A stretch of DNA of 64,000 bases from Malania oleifera (lineage: Eukaryota > Streptophyta > Magnoliopsida > Santalales > Ximeniaceae), in NCBI RefSeq assembly GCF_029873635.1, contig NC_080420.1:35424231-35488230 (forward strand), given 5' to 3'. The translations under genes were made by a program, and so were the position numbers. The notes below the pieces were generated by a model. That model saw nothing but the letters and a program-made list of their open reading frames with translations, made no database searches and had not been told where the DNA came from. Below, in pieces: positions 35,265-46,880 of this stretch. Positions within the stretch are counted from its first letter, which is position 1, and the number at the start of each line of letters is the position of its first letter.

Positions 35265-35735
35265 ATGTGTCAGCTTGGGTTCACATGTAAATGTTTGGGT
35301 TCACATGCAAGACAAAGTCCGGCAGTGGATTCATGTTCCCCCCCATTTCTGGCAAAGGCTGTGATCTTGCTCCTGCTGTGCTGCGTGATGAGTAGGGTGC
35401 TTCTGTTCCCCTTCTTCTATTGCTGCGGCATGCTGCTCCGCCTCATCAGGGCGGTTCTGGTGCTGCCTTGGAAGAGTTTTGTTATCTTGCTCCGGCTGTG
35501 CTGCGTGATGAGTAGGGTGCTTCTGTTCCCCTTCTTCTGGTGCTGCGGCATGCTGCTCCGCCCCATCAGGGTGGTTGTGGTGCTGCTTTGGAAGAGTTTT
35601 AGGATGTTGTGCCCTGGAGCGGTGAGGACTGCGGTGAAGATGATGAAGGCTCCCGGCCGGAAGGGTTTTGTGATGCCAAGGTCTATCTTCGAGGCTAACC
35701 CTCCCGCCTATTTCAGAGGGCTTCGTGGAAAGTAA
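35265..35735 (+). CDS. Second member of the small-protein family, with a duplicated hydrophobic unit (156 aa)
   Basis: The last 30 residues, MKAPGR at 127-132 and FEANPPAYFRGLR at 142-154, match the C-terminus of the protein at 12301-12504. Upstream, residues 33-72 and 73-112 are two copies of a 40-residue unit rich in leucine, cysteine and valine (CCVMSRVLLFPFFYCCGMLL), likely membrane-spanning. The two 120 bp units are about 93% identical. The start is uncertain: the first ATG is at 35265, but the first 30 residues do not look conserved and an internal ATG or an upstream exon is possible. The duplication keeps frame. Function unknown. It could be a real, lineage-specific gene or a recently disturbed copy. 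Confidence 0.5.
   Translation: MCQLGFTCKCLGSHARQSPAVDSCSPPFLAKAVILLLLCCVMSRVLLFPFFYCCGMLLRLIRAVLVLPWKSFVILLRLCCVMSRVLLFPFFWCCGMLLRPIRVVVVLLWKSFRMLCPGAVRTAVKMMKAPGRKGFVMPRSIFEANPPAYFRGLRGK
35361..35600. repeat. 120 bp in-frame tandem duplication
   Basis: Units 35361-35480 and 35481-35600 differ at about 8 positions. On the plus strand they encode hydrophobic repeats; on the minus strand a His/Gln/Glu-rich frame (35915-35331) is also open across both. Confidence 0.9.
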
Positions 35736-36649
35736 AGTTACTTGTATGTTTTCGTTTCCTGTTTTGAAAGAAATTGACACTACGTACCAATACAGACTAT
35801 CTGCGTGATTGGCTAGCTTTTTGAAATGGGAGTTCAATTGTAAAATCATGCTAGCAGGTGTTTTTAGCATGTATCTATCTTTTATTGTGTTATCATTTGA
35901 TTTTGCTTTTTGCAAACTAATTAGTAGATGTACCAGTGCTATTGGTAAAGAGCTAGAGCTCTGTTATCCATTGGAAGAAAATCATCACTTCTTGAAAAAG
36001 TGATGTGCCTAGCTGTTTGAGATTTTCAGGTTTTGATTGATTATGAACTCAGGGCAATACGGTTTGTATATAAGAATGTTTAGCTTTGTTGAACTTTTGT
36101 TTTATTTGGATGGGATTTTCAATTTGAGGCTTTGAGAATTATATGCAGCAAATTGGAGTAAATAAATATATAGTTCGGTCTTATTCTCTCATGCGACGTC
36201 CGTGCATCGTATATTTAATTAACTAGGGCTATAAAATTTCTAGGAAACTTGCAGAGAGCATGCATGCAACCATATGTTATGTTAATTACATAGTTAAAAA
36301 TTTTCGGGCTAGTGTTTTGTGTATGGCTGCTGCCTGTCATAAAAAAGAAGAGATGGAGAACGGCAATCGAACTAATTCTGATCTTCCATTTTATGTAGTT
36401 CATGCTATATAAGAATAATTTACAAGGAGTTTGCCATTTTACAAGCAAAAGTTTAGAAGAGCCTAGACTATCTTTACTTGAGATCAATTTGTATAAAATA
36501 TAACGTATTCTTAAAGATCATTTTGGGATGGATTGTAGGAGAAAGACTTACTGACCGTGATTGTCTGTTTTTGTCATTCAAATTTTGACAATTAGCGTTT
36601 GAGAGCTTTGATTTTAGAATTTGAATTTAAACGATCTTCACCTCAGACA
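35736..36649. other. 3' flank of the second gene; no further gene seen
   Basis: Only short frames. Probably includes the 3' UTR of the preceding gene. At 36649 the inverted promoter copy begins. Confidence 0.5.
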
Positions 36650-37005
36650 GGTTACTTTATTGTTTGTAATGTAAATTGATTTTAAGTATCCTCTTTCTCT
36701 CTAGATTATGGAAGGTCGAAGGAGCCCACTGGTATGGGAAAGTAAAGAAAATAGGCATGGGGGTTTAGGTGAGTTAATTGTGAGCTAGGCCCCATGTGGT
36801 TTCCTTGTTGCCTTTCCTGCTTGGAGCTAGCTGCTCAAGCGCGCACTTCCCCAAAAGCGTAGAAAAGAAGAGCACTTTGGAAAAAGCAGACTTCTTTTCC
36901 CACCTGCTCCGCCGTGGTGATGGCAAGGCCATGACCTTTCCTCATCTATAAGCAAAGACACATGATTTGATGAGCAGAAAAGACAGGACCATATTTCTTC
37001 TCGTA
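36650..37005 (-). promoter_or_regulatory. Inverted copy of the 67-codon gene's promoter and 5' UTR, without coding part
   Basis: Read on the minus strand, it aligns over about 355 bp with 11942-12297. Matches include GATTTGATGAGCAGAAAAGA against the distal promoter, GTGGGCTCCTTCGACC, TCCATAATCTAGAGAG and the leader CAATTTACATTACAAACA ending GTAACC. The next bases should be the ATG region, but similarity stops there. The expected coding sequence is not present on the minus strand below 36649. Confidence 0.65.
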
Positions 37006-37882
37006 TGAAATATATATATCAAACGGTCTAAACTCTTGATCTAAATATTTATTATTATGTTCTACTTTTGTAATATTTAATTATATAGAGTGAAATTCTT
37101 TGATAATATATTATTGTGAGAATAAATAGTTTCAATTGATTTGAAAATAATTATTTCCTGAAATTTTGTTAGAAATAATGTTGATTTGAAGTAAATAGGA
37201 ATTAATATTTATTGAACAATTTCTATTCAGATATTTATTTTGAATTGAAGTTAATATTTATTCAAAAATTTTTAGCAGCACCAATTTGTTAAAGAAGTAA
37301 TTTTTACTAAATTTTTTTAAATTAAAAGAATAGTTTTAGGGAAAAGTAATTCTTCAGTTGCAGTTAAAACCTATTTTTGTAAGAAAATAATAATTATGTT
37401 AGTTTAGTTGACAATTTGAATAATAAGAATTTGATTTGAATCTAGTTATTAAGTAAAATATATTAATTTGAAAAATTAGTTGTTACGTGGGAAATAATAT
37501 TTTATTTTTATCATATTGAAAAAATATGCAAGTTGTCATTATTTTTTTAATTTTTATTAGAAAAAAAAATATTTACAATAGTTTAGTTGAAAATTTAAGT
37601 ATTTTTATTTGTTTTCAAATTATAGAGTTAAAATTGTTGGTTGTAGTTACCATAAACGTAGTTAATTTTATTAGTATTATATTAAGTAGTGACTTTGTAA
37701 TGGCTGATATCTGTTGTAGTAATTTTATTTTAGTGATAGTTATTTATTATTTATAATTTTAGACTATTATAGTGAATAATATATTTATTAATAGGATAGT
37801 AATCAACAAATTGTGAATTCGAATAGAAGAATCTACTACATACAATTGAGAAGTAGCTTAGATTTGATATTAAAAATTTAGA
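37006..37882. other. AT-rich spacer
   Basis: Very AT-rich; short frames with no recognisable domain. May be the flank or terminal region of the MULE-like fragment that follows. Confidence 0.5.
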
Positions 37883-38192
37883 ATGGTGTCAAGTTCGTCA
37901 ACTAATAAAATTATTATTTTATTATATGTTAATTATGAGATTATATATGGACTGACTGACATTGAGTATAGTTTTGGACCAATGATGGTGACTCAATATA
38001 GAAGGAGGATGAAGTTAGAAAGTTTTAAACCAAAAATATATTAAGGATTAGATATTGATAAGAATGATTACATATTAGAATTGAATTCGAAATATCCACA
38101 ACGAGAGGATGGTGGAAGTGTAGTGTATGTCGATGTGCCAATAAAGGAAGATTCAAATGTGCTAAATGCATTGAACCCACAGACTTCTTGTT
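37883..38192 (+). pseudogene. Possible N-terminal fragment of a MULE transposase
   Basis: Frame from ATG at 37883: IIILLYVNYEIIYGLTDIEY, then TQYRRRMKLE, one TAA stop, then DIDKNDYILELNSKYPQ and VVYVDVPIKEDSNVLNALN. The pattern of a short strand with VNGEI, then a basic segment, then a hydrophobic YVxxPIxxDxxV segment resembles the N-terminal domain of plant MuDR-like proteins. The rest is absent. The assignment is by general resemblance only. Confidence 0.35.
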
Positions 38193-39960
38193 TTTATGTG
38201 TATATTATCAAAATTTTTGTTAAATACATCCCTTGAAGTAGGAGTATGGGTGGAGCTTTAAGAGTGTTAAAATTATCTTCATGAGCTCTCAAACTTTAAA
38301 TCAAATAATTTAGAGTTTCATCTTTGTGAACCTTAAATGGCTAAATATAATTGCTATAGGTTTCAACATATATGGAAATGCAATTAAATGACTGAGAAAC
38401 CTATGAATGAATTTTAAAAATGAAAAGCCATCTGAACTCGTGCCTCTTACATATTGAAAATCATAAGAAAAGAGGCAGTTGAAAATCATAAGAAAAGAGG
38501 CAGACATTGGCTTATCACTTTAATGAATATTCATTGTGACTTTTTGGTTAAATAAGCCTAACGCATTCATGCCAAGTCTAAATCCATTGAAAATCTTAGG
38601 AACCTTGGCTAAAATATTTGGAGATGAAAATGGCATAAAATGAATAAGTGCATAACACAAAGGGAGCATTTCTTTTCAAAATTTCATAACTCTTTTGAAT
38701 GCTCTCATTATTATATTTCCATATGCCTTTATGAAAAGCAACACAACACTAAACTCATAACTATCCACTGTTGTTCATTGTTCAAATTATATCTTGATGG
38801 ATAGTGATTCGTGATTATCTAGTATTGTGAACTGTTATTGGATATACTGTTTGATAATACTGGATTGCATGGAACGCCATCTGCAAGGCTGTTGCAGAGA
38901 CTTATTTACTTGTATGCTTGTATGGAAAATTGTATAGCTGATGCAGTATGTTGTGTATTGCATGTTGGTAGTAAAAATAGGTTCTTGCATGCTCAAACTG
39001 AATTATCTTGAATTAATTGCTTGAATCTATCAGGTCTTGGTGTATAAAAATTTGGGAAATGTTTAATTTACAGTCGACATGCTATCGAAATTTCGGTGAA
39101 ATTTTTCCAAACCAAATCCATGTACACAGATGATTATGATGATAAAAATGTTAAAATATTTTTGAAAGGATGAGTGAAAAATTAAATAGAAATATCAAAA
39201 TTTCATCCTAGCGTAATCATCGAATAGTTAGAGGAGTTAAGCTCCATCCCTAGAGAAAGAGCATAAAGAATTCATATGCATCATGCTTTACTTTTTGAAT
39301 ATTGAAGCTCTTCTAAGAACCCTGAACATCATATCCCACTTCTAAAGTTCTATGTTTTGATATGGATTTTTCTTGGTTAGGTGCTTTATCTTATGCCTTA
39401 ATAGATATTTTCTGATGCATGTGTGACCCATAGGGATGATTATACTAGTCAAATGGTAAAATGAATAAATCTTAATCTAGTATATTCATTTTAAAAGACT
39501 TAAAAATGATTGCTTATTCTACTTGGCATACTTAATGAAATTAATCCTTATTAAGTATAAGCAGTTTACTTCATTTAAGCTTGGATTCAATTTAAAAAAA
39601 AAGAGGGGGGGGGGGGGGGGGAGGGGATCTTAAACTAAACTCTTATCTTGCTATGCTTACCAGTATTTTGGGCTTAAATGTGTTTTGAAATTATTGTGGC
39701 ATGTGCTTGATTGTTATTATTATTGAATACCTTAAGTGAAAAATATAATACTTGCCACATAGTCCTTAATTTTACCATATGATCTTGCATGTGATTGCCA
39801 AATCTTTAGCATTATTGTGGTTGTGTTTTTCTGGTTATATTTTGCGTGCTTAAATGAAAAACCAGAAAAATTCTGCTTGCCTGAGCATGATTTTTAAAGT
39901 TCTTTTTCAGCAAGCACACCCCAAACACTTCTTGAAAATATCATAAGGGGGATATATATT

Positions 39961-40004
<44 letters not shown>

Positions 40005-40515
40005 CATATATCTTATTATTCGACAAGAAATGATTTTATATGTGAAATTTTTTTCTTGCTTATGTGCCTAAATGTTATATATTTAAAATTATTTAATGCC
40101 CAAAATACTATATAATAACAAGGGAAGAATGTTTTGTGCTTAAAAGTTAAAAAGAGGGTAAAGATTTTTTCAAAACGAGGGACTTCTCTTTCGCTAAGTT
40201 TGTTTTAAATGACAAATCTTTATACTTAGTCCTTTTTTACTGATGCCAAAAGGGGGAGAACTTTTTATATGAGCAAAATGTTTGACTAAATGGGGTAAAT
40301 TTTTTTTAAGGACAATATTTTAAATGGGGTAATTATCTTAGCTGCATGCATGTATATATTTGCATCTTATTGCTAAAAATAGAATGCATATAAGTTGAAA
40401 TGTGTTCTTTAGTATATATGCTTGAGCTATATGACTTATACTTCATTTTATGCATATTCTTAGGGGGAGCATTTTTAGACTTAGCCTATTTTGCTTCTCG
40501 ATGTTTGTCATCATC
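38193..40515 (+). other. Likely 3' internal region of a copia (SIRE/Maximus-like) element
   Basis: No protein was recognised. Plant SIRE-like features accumulate toward the right: TGATGCCAAAAGGGGGAGAA at 40241-40260, AGGGGGAGCATTTTTAG near 40462, and the polypurine tract at 40516. The left boundary is not known. An AT microsatellite lies at about 39955-40010 and a G-run at 39604-39623. Confidence 0.45.
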
Positions 40516-40529
40516 AAAAAGGAGGAGAT
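40516..40529 (+). promoter_or_regulatory. Polypurine tract of the copia element
   Basis: AAAAAGGAGGAGAT followed by the LTR start TGTTGAATTTTTG. The phrase TCATCATCAAAAAGG ahead of it is typical of SIRE/Maximus copia elements. Confidence 0.75.
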
Positions 40530-40563
40530 TGTTGAATTTTTGAGTTCGATCTCTATTTTGATG

Positions 40564-40568
40564 CTGAC
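40564..40568. repeat. Target site duplication CTGAC of element A
   Basis: CTGAC at 40564-40568 and again at 50687-50691, immediately outside the LTR ends. Confidence 0.97.
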
Positions 40569-42928
40569 TGTAATGACCCACAATTTCTTAACATAAATTA
40601 TCACAATAAATAAAATGGTCAACTCAAACCCGTGAGTAGCGGGGACACCTGTCAAACACAGCAGAAAACCTAGCAGCAGTAAACATAAAATCTCAAACAT
40701 CCAATCATAAAACATAATACCAGAGCTTTCTATAACATCAAAATACTATTATGATATACAACCTCAAAAATTCAAAATAACACTAGGATTAAACAACAAA
40801 AACTCCCGATCCTAGTTCAATGCTTACCCTTCTAGTAGGGAAGCTCCAATCACTCAATGGCGGCTCTAGCCCGCCGGTCTCATTGGATTTCTTGAAAATC
40901 ATTTAATGCTCGGGGGTAAGAAACTTCTCAGTAAAGGAAAATAAACTAAATACAGTTATGTGGCAACATGAATATTTAATGCATTTGTACGTATACAGTA
41001 CATTTCATAATTCTATAAACATCATCATATCATACTAGGTAAACATATATTTTCACATATGTTAATAAATCATAACATACATAAAATCATCTGTTATAAC
41101 TGTAACACTGAAAACAAACCCAGGATGACTAACTAGCTGGTGTCATGTATTACCACTCATGACGGGTTGTGCAGCCCGAATGCGAAACCCGACAATGGCT
41201 GGCCGACCACTGCCGAATCAAATATGTCTGTAAGTAAGATGAGCCCGCCACACCCTGGTCTGGACTGTCAGGTGGACGTCCACACTCTACTAAACGCCAC
41301 ATCGACTATCCATCTCCCATCCCCTCGTGGGATGATTAGTACTAATTTGATGTAGATATCTGATCTACACATATAGCTACGGTATGGAGCCCTTGAACTG
41401 AACTAAACTAACATCCTGGTGGTGATAACATATAATACATGACCATATATATAACATCATTACGGCCTCGTGCCGAAAATATAGTAATTACGGTCTCGTG
41501 CCGAAAACATAAATACGTGGCCTCGCGCCAATAACACACATACGGCCTCGTGCCGATAATATAAATACGGCTTCGTGCCGATAACATAAATACATGGTCT
41601 CGCGCCAATAACATAAATACAGCCTCATGCCGATAACATAAATACATGGCCTCGCGCCAATAACATAAATAAAGCCTCGTGCCGATAACATAAATATATG
41701 GCCTCGCGCCAAAAACATAAATACGGCCTCGTGCCGATAAAATAAATATATGGCCTCGCGCCAAAATTGTTTCAGGTATATATATTCTGAAAATATATCA
41801 TTTATCACATAATCGTCAAAACCATCATAACATAACTCATATTTTCATAATACCTGAAATCATGCTTTGTTCGTAAAATCTTTCACATCATAATACATTT
41901 CACACAAAATAATATTCATGCCACGCATATGCTGTTAAAAGTCATACTTCATATTCTAAAATCGTGAATTACTTACATCTCATACATACATATAAATTTT
42001 AATCATCATAGCAGTATTTTCCCAATCATACATTTTATTCGTAATACACAATATAACATATGCTTTTTTGAAAATAAATTTACACATAATCAATAATAAT
42101 TTGTATGGAAAATTACTGCTTTAGTTTATTCCCTTATCTGGCTATTGCGAAATTCCTTAGGACCCAAATCCTACGCCCTTAGCACCTGAAATTCAACTCC
42201 TGAAATTTACATTTTTCCCCAAATTAATTAATCTATTTCTCCAAAATAATACTCATCTAGCCTTCCTTAGGCTCCATATACCTCAAATTAATATTTAAAC
42301 TATTATTTAATATCCCTACTTAATTTTTCAAATTTTACCTGCGGGTCCCAAAATTACACACGCGGCGCTCACCTGAGCCCTAAATTTCAGAAATCCTACT
42401 TCAGTCTCAGATGCTCAATATTTTAGCATTTCTAAATTAATGCTAATTCATTAAAAATAAGACCCTTAATAATCGCCGCATCCCAAATTTGGGGTTTTGG
42501 CCCGACACCCCTATGAGAATTCCATCCCATTAGACTTGTAGAGAATCATCTCTAGATTCTCGTGGTGGTGTCCGTTCGTCAATTGGGCTTATATTTCACA
42601 ATAAATTAAAGAAAAATGGGGAAATGACTTACCCCAGGGAACTCCTACTACCGATCCGCTCCGGTAGAAATGACGGCAGCGGCGAATGGAGTCCAGTGGT
42701 ATCTTCGGATTTTCGATCAGGCGAAAATCCATCACGAAATCGAGGAGAGAGGGAGAGAGAACGTGAGGAGAGAGAGAGAGAGAGAGAGTTCAGAGAGTTG
42801 TAGGAGAATAGCAGAGAAAAGAAAAAAAAATAAAAGAAGAAGAAGATAGATGATGGGGGGGGGGGGATGCTGCGCCAATTTCAAAATCACTTGAAGCTTC
42901 CTTAAGCTTCAGGTGATGTAATATATAA

Positions 42929-42998
<70 letters not shown>

Positions 42999-43143
42999 TT
43001 TATTAATAAAATAAAAATAAATTTTAATTAATTTTTTTTCTTTTTCTTTTAAATATGATGAATTAATTATTATTATTATTATTATTATTATTATTTTGAA
43101 AATCAATCCACTAATCTTTTATATCTCTTTTTCGGTTTTTACA
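40569..43143 (-). repeat. 3' LTR of element A (2575 bp)
   Basis: Starts TGTAATGACCC and ends CGGTTTTTACA. Contains a repeat of CGGCCTCGTGCCG/TGGCCTCGCGCCA half-units (12 copies, 41460-41765), a GA-rich leader region (42745-42790) and an AAT microsatellite (42935-42998). Confidence 0.96.
41460..41765. repeat. Palindromic VNTR in the element A 3' LTR (12 half-units)
   Basis: Alternating CGGCCTCGTGCCG and TGGCCTCGCGCCA cores spaced by ATAACATAAATA, period about 26 bp (about 53 bp for a pair). Confidence 0.95.
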
Positions 43144-43158
43144 TTCTCCCCTCCTTAT
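43144..43158 (-). promoter_or_regulatory. Polypurine tract of element A
   Basis: The complement reads ATAAGGAGGGGAGAA next to the LTR start TGTAAAAACC. Confidence 0.9.
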
Positions 43159-43230
43159 AAAAATTTCTTCCTCGAAATTTGCCATTCCTCTGTTTTCCTT
43201 TCTTAGTGAAACACTTCCAATTTTTATTGA

Positions 43231-43267
43231 TTACCCTCACTTATGGCGGAGGAATACCGTGGTTACA
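43231..43267 (-). promoter_or_regulatory. Conserved 3' non-coding block of chromoviruses (copy A)
   Basis: The complement contains ACCACGGTATTCCTCCGCCA then TAAGTGAGGG, about 90 bp from the LTR, as in element F. Confidence 0.5.
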
Positions 43268-43439
43268 ACGAGGGCTCTGAGAGATTACAATTATTCAAAA
43301 TTCTCTCAAAACCTTTCACGTTTCAAAACTAAAAACTATATCTATCTTACGTTACACTATACAAATAAAAACTACAATACTATTCCATTCACTTGATTGG
43401 CTCAGCTCTAAACTCCACTGAATAAGTGCGGATATCTCT

Positions 43440-44763
43440 GGTGCATTTGATCCTTTAATTCCTAGGAAGCCTCCTCAATGGCATGGTTGCGCCATAGAAC
43501 TTTTACCAGTGGAATCTTCTTCGTGCGTAGCTCCTGTTCCTTCCAATCAAGAATCTGCACTGGCACTTCCTCATAAGCTAAAGTATCACCCAATTCCAAT
43601 GCTTCATATCTAATCACATGGGAGGGGTTTGAGACGTATTTCCTCAGCATAGAAACGTGGAATATGTCATGGATCCTAAATAGGACCGATGGTAATGCCA
43701 AACGATAGGCAACTGGACCCACTCTCTCAAGAATCTCGAATAGTCCAATATACCTAGGGCTCAACTTACCCTTCCTCCCGAACCTCATAACACCCTTCAA
43801 CGGTGCCACCTTCAAGAACACGTGATCTCCTGTGTCAAACTCCAATTCTCCCCGACGAGTATCAGCATAACTCTTCTGTCGGCTCTGCGCTGTCCTGATC
43901 CTGTCTCTGATGAGTCTGACTTTATCCTGAGTCTGCTGTATCAGTTTTGGCCCCAATACCTGTCTCTCACCAACCTCATCCCAGTATAATGGGGATCGGC
44001 ACCTCCTTCCATACAGTGCCTCATACGATGCCATCCCAATGCTAGCCTGGTAGCTGTTATTATACGCAAACTCAACCAGTGGCAAATACTGCATCCAACG
44101 ACCTTCAAAATCCAGCACACATGCTCGCAGCATATCCTCCAAAATCTGTATCGTCCTCTCTATCTATCCATCTGTCTGAGGATGAAAAGCTGTGCTGAAT
44201 GACAATTGAGAACCCATGGCCCCTTGCAGACTCTTCCAAAAACGAGATATAAACCATGGGTCTCTATCTGAAACTATGGACACTGGGACGCTGTGGAGTC
44301 TAACTATCTCCTGGATGTATAACTCAACCGATCTATCCATGGAGTAGCTAACTCTGATCGGCAAAAAGTGGGCAGTCTTTGTCAATCGATCCACCACTAC
44401 CCAAATAGCATCCTGTCCATGCAATGCTGGCAGTAATCTTGAGATGAAATCCATTGCTATATGCTCCCACTTCCTTTCAGGAATGTGGAGTGGCTACAAC
44501 GATCCCGCCGGTCTCTGATGCTCAGCCTTCACTTACTGGCACGTCAAACACTGACCCACAAACTGAGCTATCTCCCTCTTCATGTTGCTCCACCAGAAGG
44601 ACTCTCGGAGATCCCTGTACATTTTAGTGCTACCCAGATGTATAGTATATAGGGATCGATGTGCTTCCTCCAGAATGACTTTCTTGATCTCAGGATCGGC
44701 AGGAACACATAACCTGGTATGGAACCTCAGGGCTCCATCATCTGAAATGCTGAACTCTGGTTC
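43440..44763 (-). pseudogene. Integrase with chromodomain, element A
   Basis: Zinc-binding region at about 44660-44540 (CLTCQ, stop, VKAEHQ), catalytic core 44454-44110 with VVVDRLTKTAHF and VSDRDPWF, and the C-terminal region 44142-43462 ending in the chromodomain (LVKVLWRNHAIEEAS, stop, ELE). Stops: TAA after CLTCQ, TAG after GSL, TAG in HPQTDG, TAG for the conserved tryptophan of the chromodomain. The acidic catalytic residues are present. Confidence 0.92.
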
Positions 44764-45366
44764 CTAATCATCTTGTACCTTTCCCATAAGCTCTACTAGT
44801 TTTGCATCATTCCTCTGAGCTGCTTTAATCCTCTCCTGTAGAGTCGGCTGTAAAACCAAGTCAGCAATGAACGCCTGGTAATCGCCCTCTACCAGCTCCA
44901 CATCGAGCCTCTCCAGATCCATCTGAATCGGATGCTGAATCTCCACTACAGATACAGATGATTCCACTGATTTTTGACTTAAAGCATCAGCAACCACATT
45001 AGCCTTTCCTGGGTGGTAGCTAATAGTGCAGTCGTAATCCTTTATTAGCTCCAGCCATCTCTTCTGCCTCATATTCAATTTCTTTTGTGTGAAAAAATAC
45101 TTTAAACTCTTATGGTCAGTAAATATCTCACATCTACCCCCATACAGATAGTGCCTCCAAATCTTCAGTGCATAAACAACCACCGCCAACTCTAGATCGT
45201 GGGTAGGGTAGTTCTTCTTATATTCTTTCAACTATCGTGAGGCATAGGCTATCACTCTCCCCCGTTGCATCAACACGCATCTGAGCCCTTTATGAGATGC
45301 ATCATTGTAAATTACGAACCCCTCTTCTCTTGAAGGAATCGTCAACACAGGCGCAGTGATGAGTCG
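44764..45366 (-). pseudogene. RNase H and linker, element A
   Basis: RNase H reads from about 45366 with [19 protein letters not shown], a TAG stop in place of a conserved glutamine (SR, stop, [16 protein letters not shown]), then [13 protein letters not shown] and [14 protein letters not shown]. The tail [10 protein letters not shown] leads to the integrase. Confidence 0.9.
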
Positions 45367-46365
45367 CTACTTCAACTCCTGGAAGCTCTGTTCACATTCA
45401 TCAGACCACTCAAACTTCGCTCCTTTCCTGGTCAATCTGGTCAACGGGCCTGACAATCGAGAAAAGCCCTCAACAAACCTGCGGTAGTACCCAGCCAATC
45501 CCAGGAAACTCCTGATCTCGTGCACGTTCTTTGGTTGTACCCAGTCAACTACCGCCTCAATTTTATTCGGATCAATAGAAATACCACCCTTGGATATAAC
45601 GTGTCCAAGGAAGGTAACCTGTTCCAGCCAAAACTCACACTTCTTGAGCTTTGCATATAGCTTCTTCTCTCGCAACACCTGCAACACTATACTTATATGC
45701 TCCTCATGCTCCTTTGGACTCTTCGAATACACCAGTATATCATCAATAAATACTACCACAAACCGATCCAAGTACTGGTGAAAAACCCTGTTCATAAGAT
45801 CCATAAACACTGCAAGAGCATTCGTAAACCCAAACGGCATAACTAGAAATTCATAGTGACCATACCGTGTTCTGAATGCCGTCTTTAGAACATCTTCCAC
45901 CCTGACTTTCACCTGATGGTACCCGGAGTGTAAATCTATCTTCGAAAAGATCTGTGTCCCCTGTAACTGGTCAAACAAATCATCAATAACTTTATTTATT
46001 TCTCGATAGTCGATGCACAATCTCATCGAGTCATCCTTCTTCCTCACAAAAAAAACTGGTGCTCCTCAGGGTGACACACTTGGCCGAATGAACCCCTTAT
46101 CTAATAGCTCCTGTAACTCCTCTTTCAATTCTTTTAGCTCTGCCAGTGCCATTCTATACGGCTCCTTCGAAATCGGTGCTATCCCCGAAACCAGATCAAT
46201 AACGAACTCTACCTCACGATCTGGAGGTAGTCTCGGAAAATCCTCGGGGAATACATCAGGAAAATCCCTCACCACTGGGATATCCTCCACCCTCAGTTCC
46301 CCTTCTAATATAGCATTCACATAGGCTAAATATCCCTGACAACTTTCTGATAGCCATCTATGCAC
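45367..46365 (-). pseudogene. Reverse transcriptase, element A, with an 11-codon deletion
   Basis: N-terminal part 46365-46066 ends PSVSP, stop (tryptophan codon changed to TGA), GAP. The main part, 46047-45367, holds [29 protein letters not shown], the catalytic FIDDILVYS and [11 protein letters not shown]. Relatives have about 11 more residues between REINKV and IDDLFDQL; the deletion keeps the frame. The protein then hits a TAG after FQELK. Confidence 0.92.
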
Positions 46366-46379
46366 CTGAATAGCAAATA

Positions 46380-46880
46380 ATAACTAAGGTGGGGTGCGCA
46401 CATATGATCCTACAAATTTGTACTCCTGTCCCTCTGGAGGTCTAAACACTACCACTCTCTGATGGCAATCAATGCTAGCATAGTGGGCAGCTAGCCAATC
46501 CATGCCCAAGATTACCTCAAACCCATGCATGTCTAAAACCTCCAAATTAGCTAACAAAAACCTCCCCTGAATATCCACTGGACAGTCCCTGAGTACCTTT
46601 CTACATACCCCTACAGTCCCAGTCGGCGTAGCAACAGACAAATTAATTTCTAACTACTGAGGCTCAAACCCACACAATTTAACATAATCTCGGGCTATAA
46701 ATGAATGTGTAGCCCCAGAATCAAACAAAACGGTAGCTTTAAATGACAGTATTGAAACAGTACCTGTCACCACATCTCCTGCTACCTCAGCATCTCCTGG
46801 CGTCAAAGCGAAAACTCTGGCTAGGGCCGTATTCCTCTGCTGGCCTCCTCGTGGTGCCTGGTAACCTCCTCGTGTAGGTC
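46380..46880 (-). pseudogene. Aspartic protease region, element A
   Basis: The active-site motif VLFDSGATHSF is intact near 46735-46700, followed by one TAG stop (FEPQ, stop, LEI) and then FEVILGMDWLAAHYASIDCH at 46540-46480. It joins the reverse transcriptase through a linker with another TAG. Confidence 0.88.

Noticed and set aside
35331-35915. Minus-strand 194-codon His/Gln-rich frame as the real gene
   Set aside because: The plus-strand frame has a conserved C-terminus shared with the gene at 12301; the minus frame is the complement of the duplicated unit. Not fully excluded.
41460-41765. Regularly spaced palindromic repeats resembling a CRISPR array
   Set aside because: Spacers are not unique (ATAACATAAATA throughout), there are no cas genes, and it lies inside a plant LTR.
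41408-41808. Minus-strand frames with a repeated ARGRIYVIGARP-like pattern
   Set aside because: They come from the palindromic tandem repeat in the element A LTR, and the same array with other copy number in the second LTR breaks them.
42909-43106. Poly-Tyr/Ile frame near the end of the element A LTR
   Set aside because: It is translation of AAT/TAA microsatellites.
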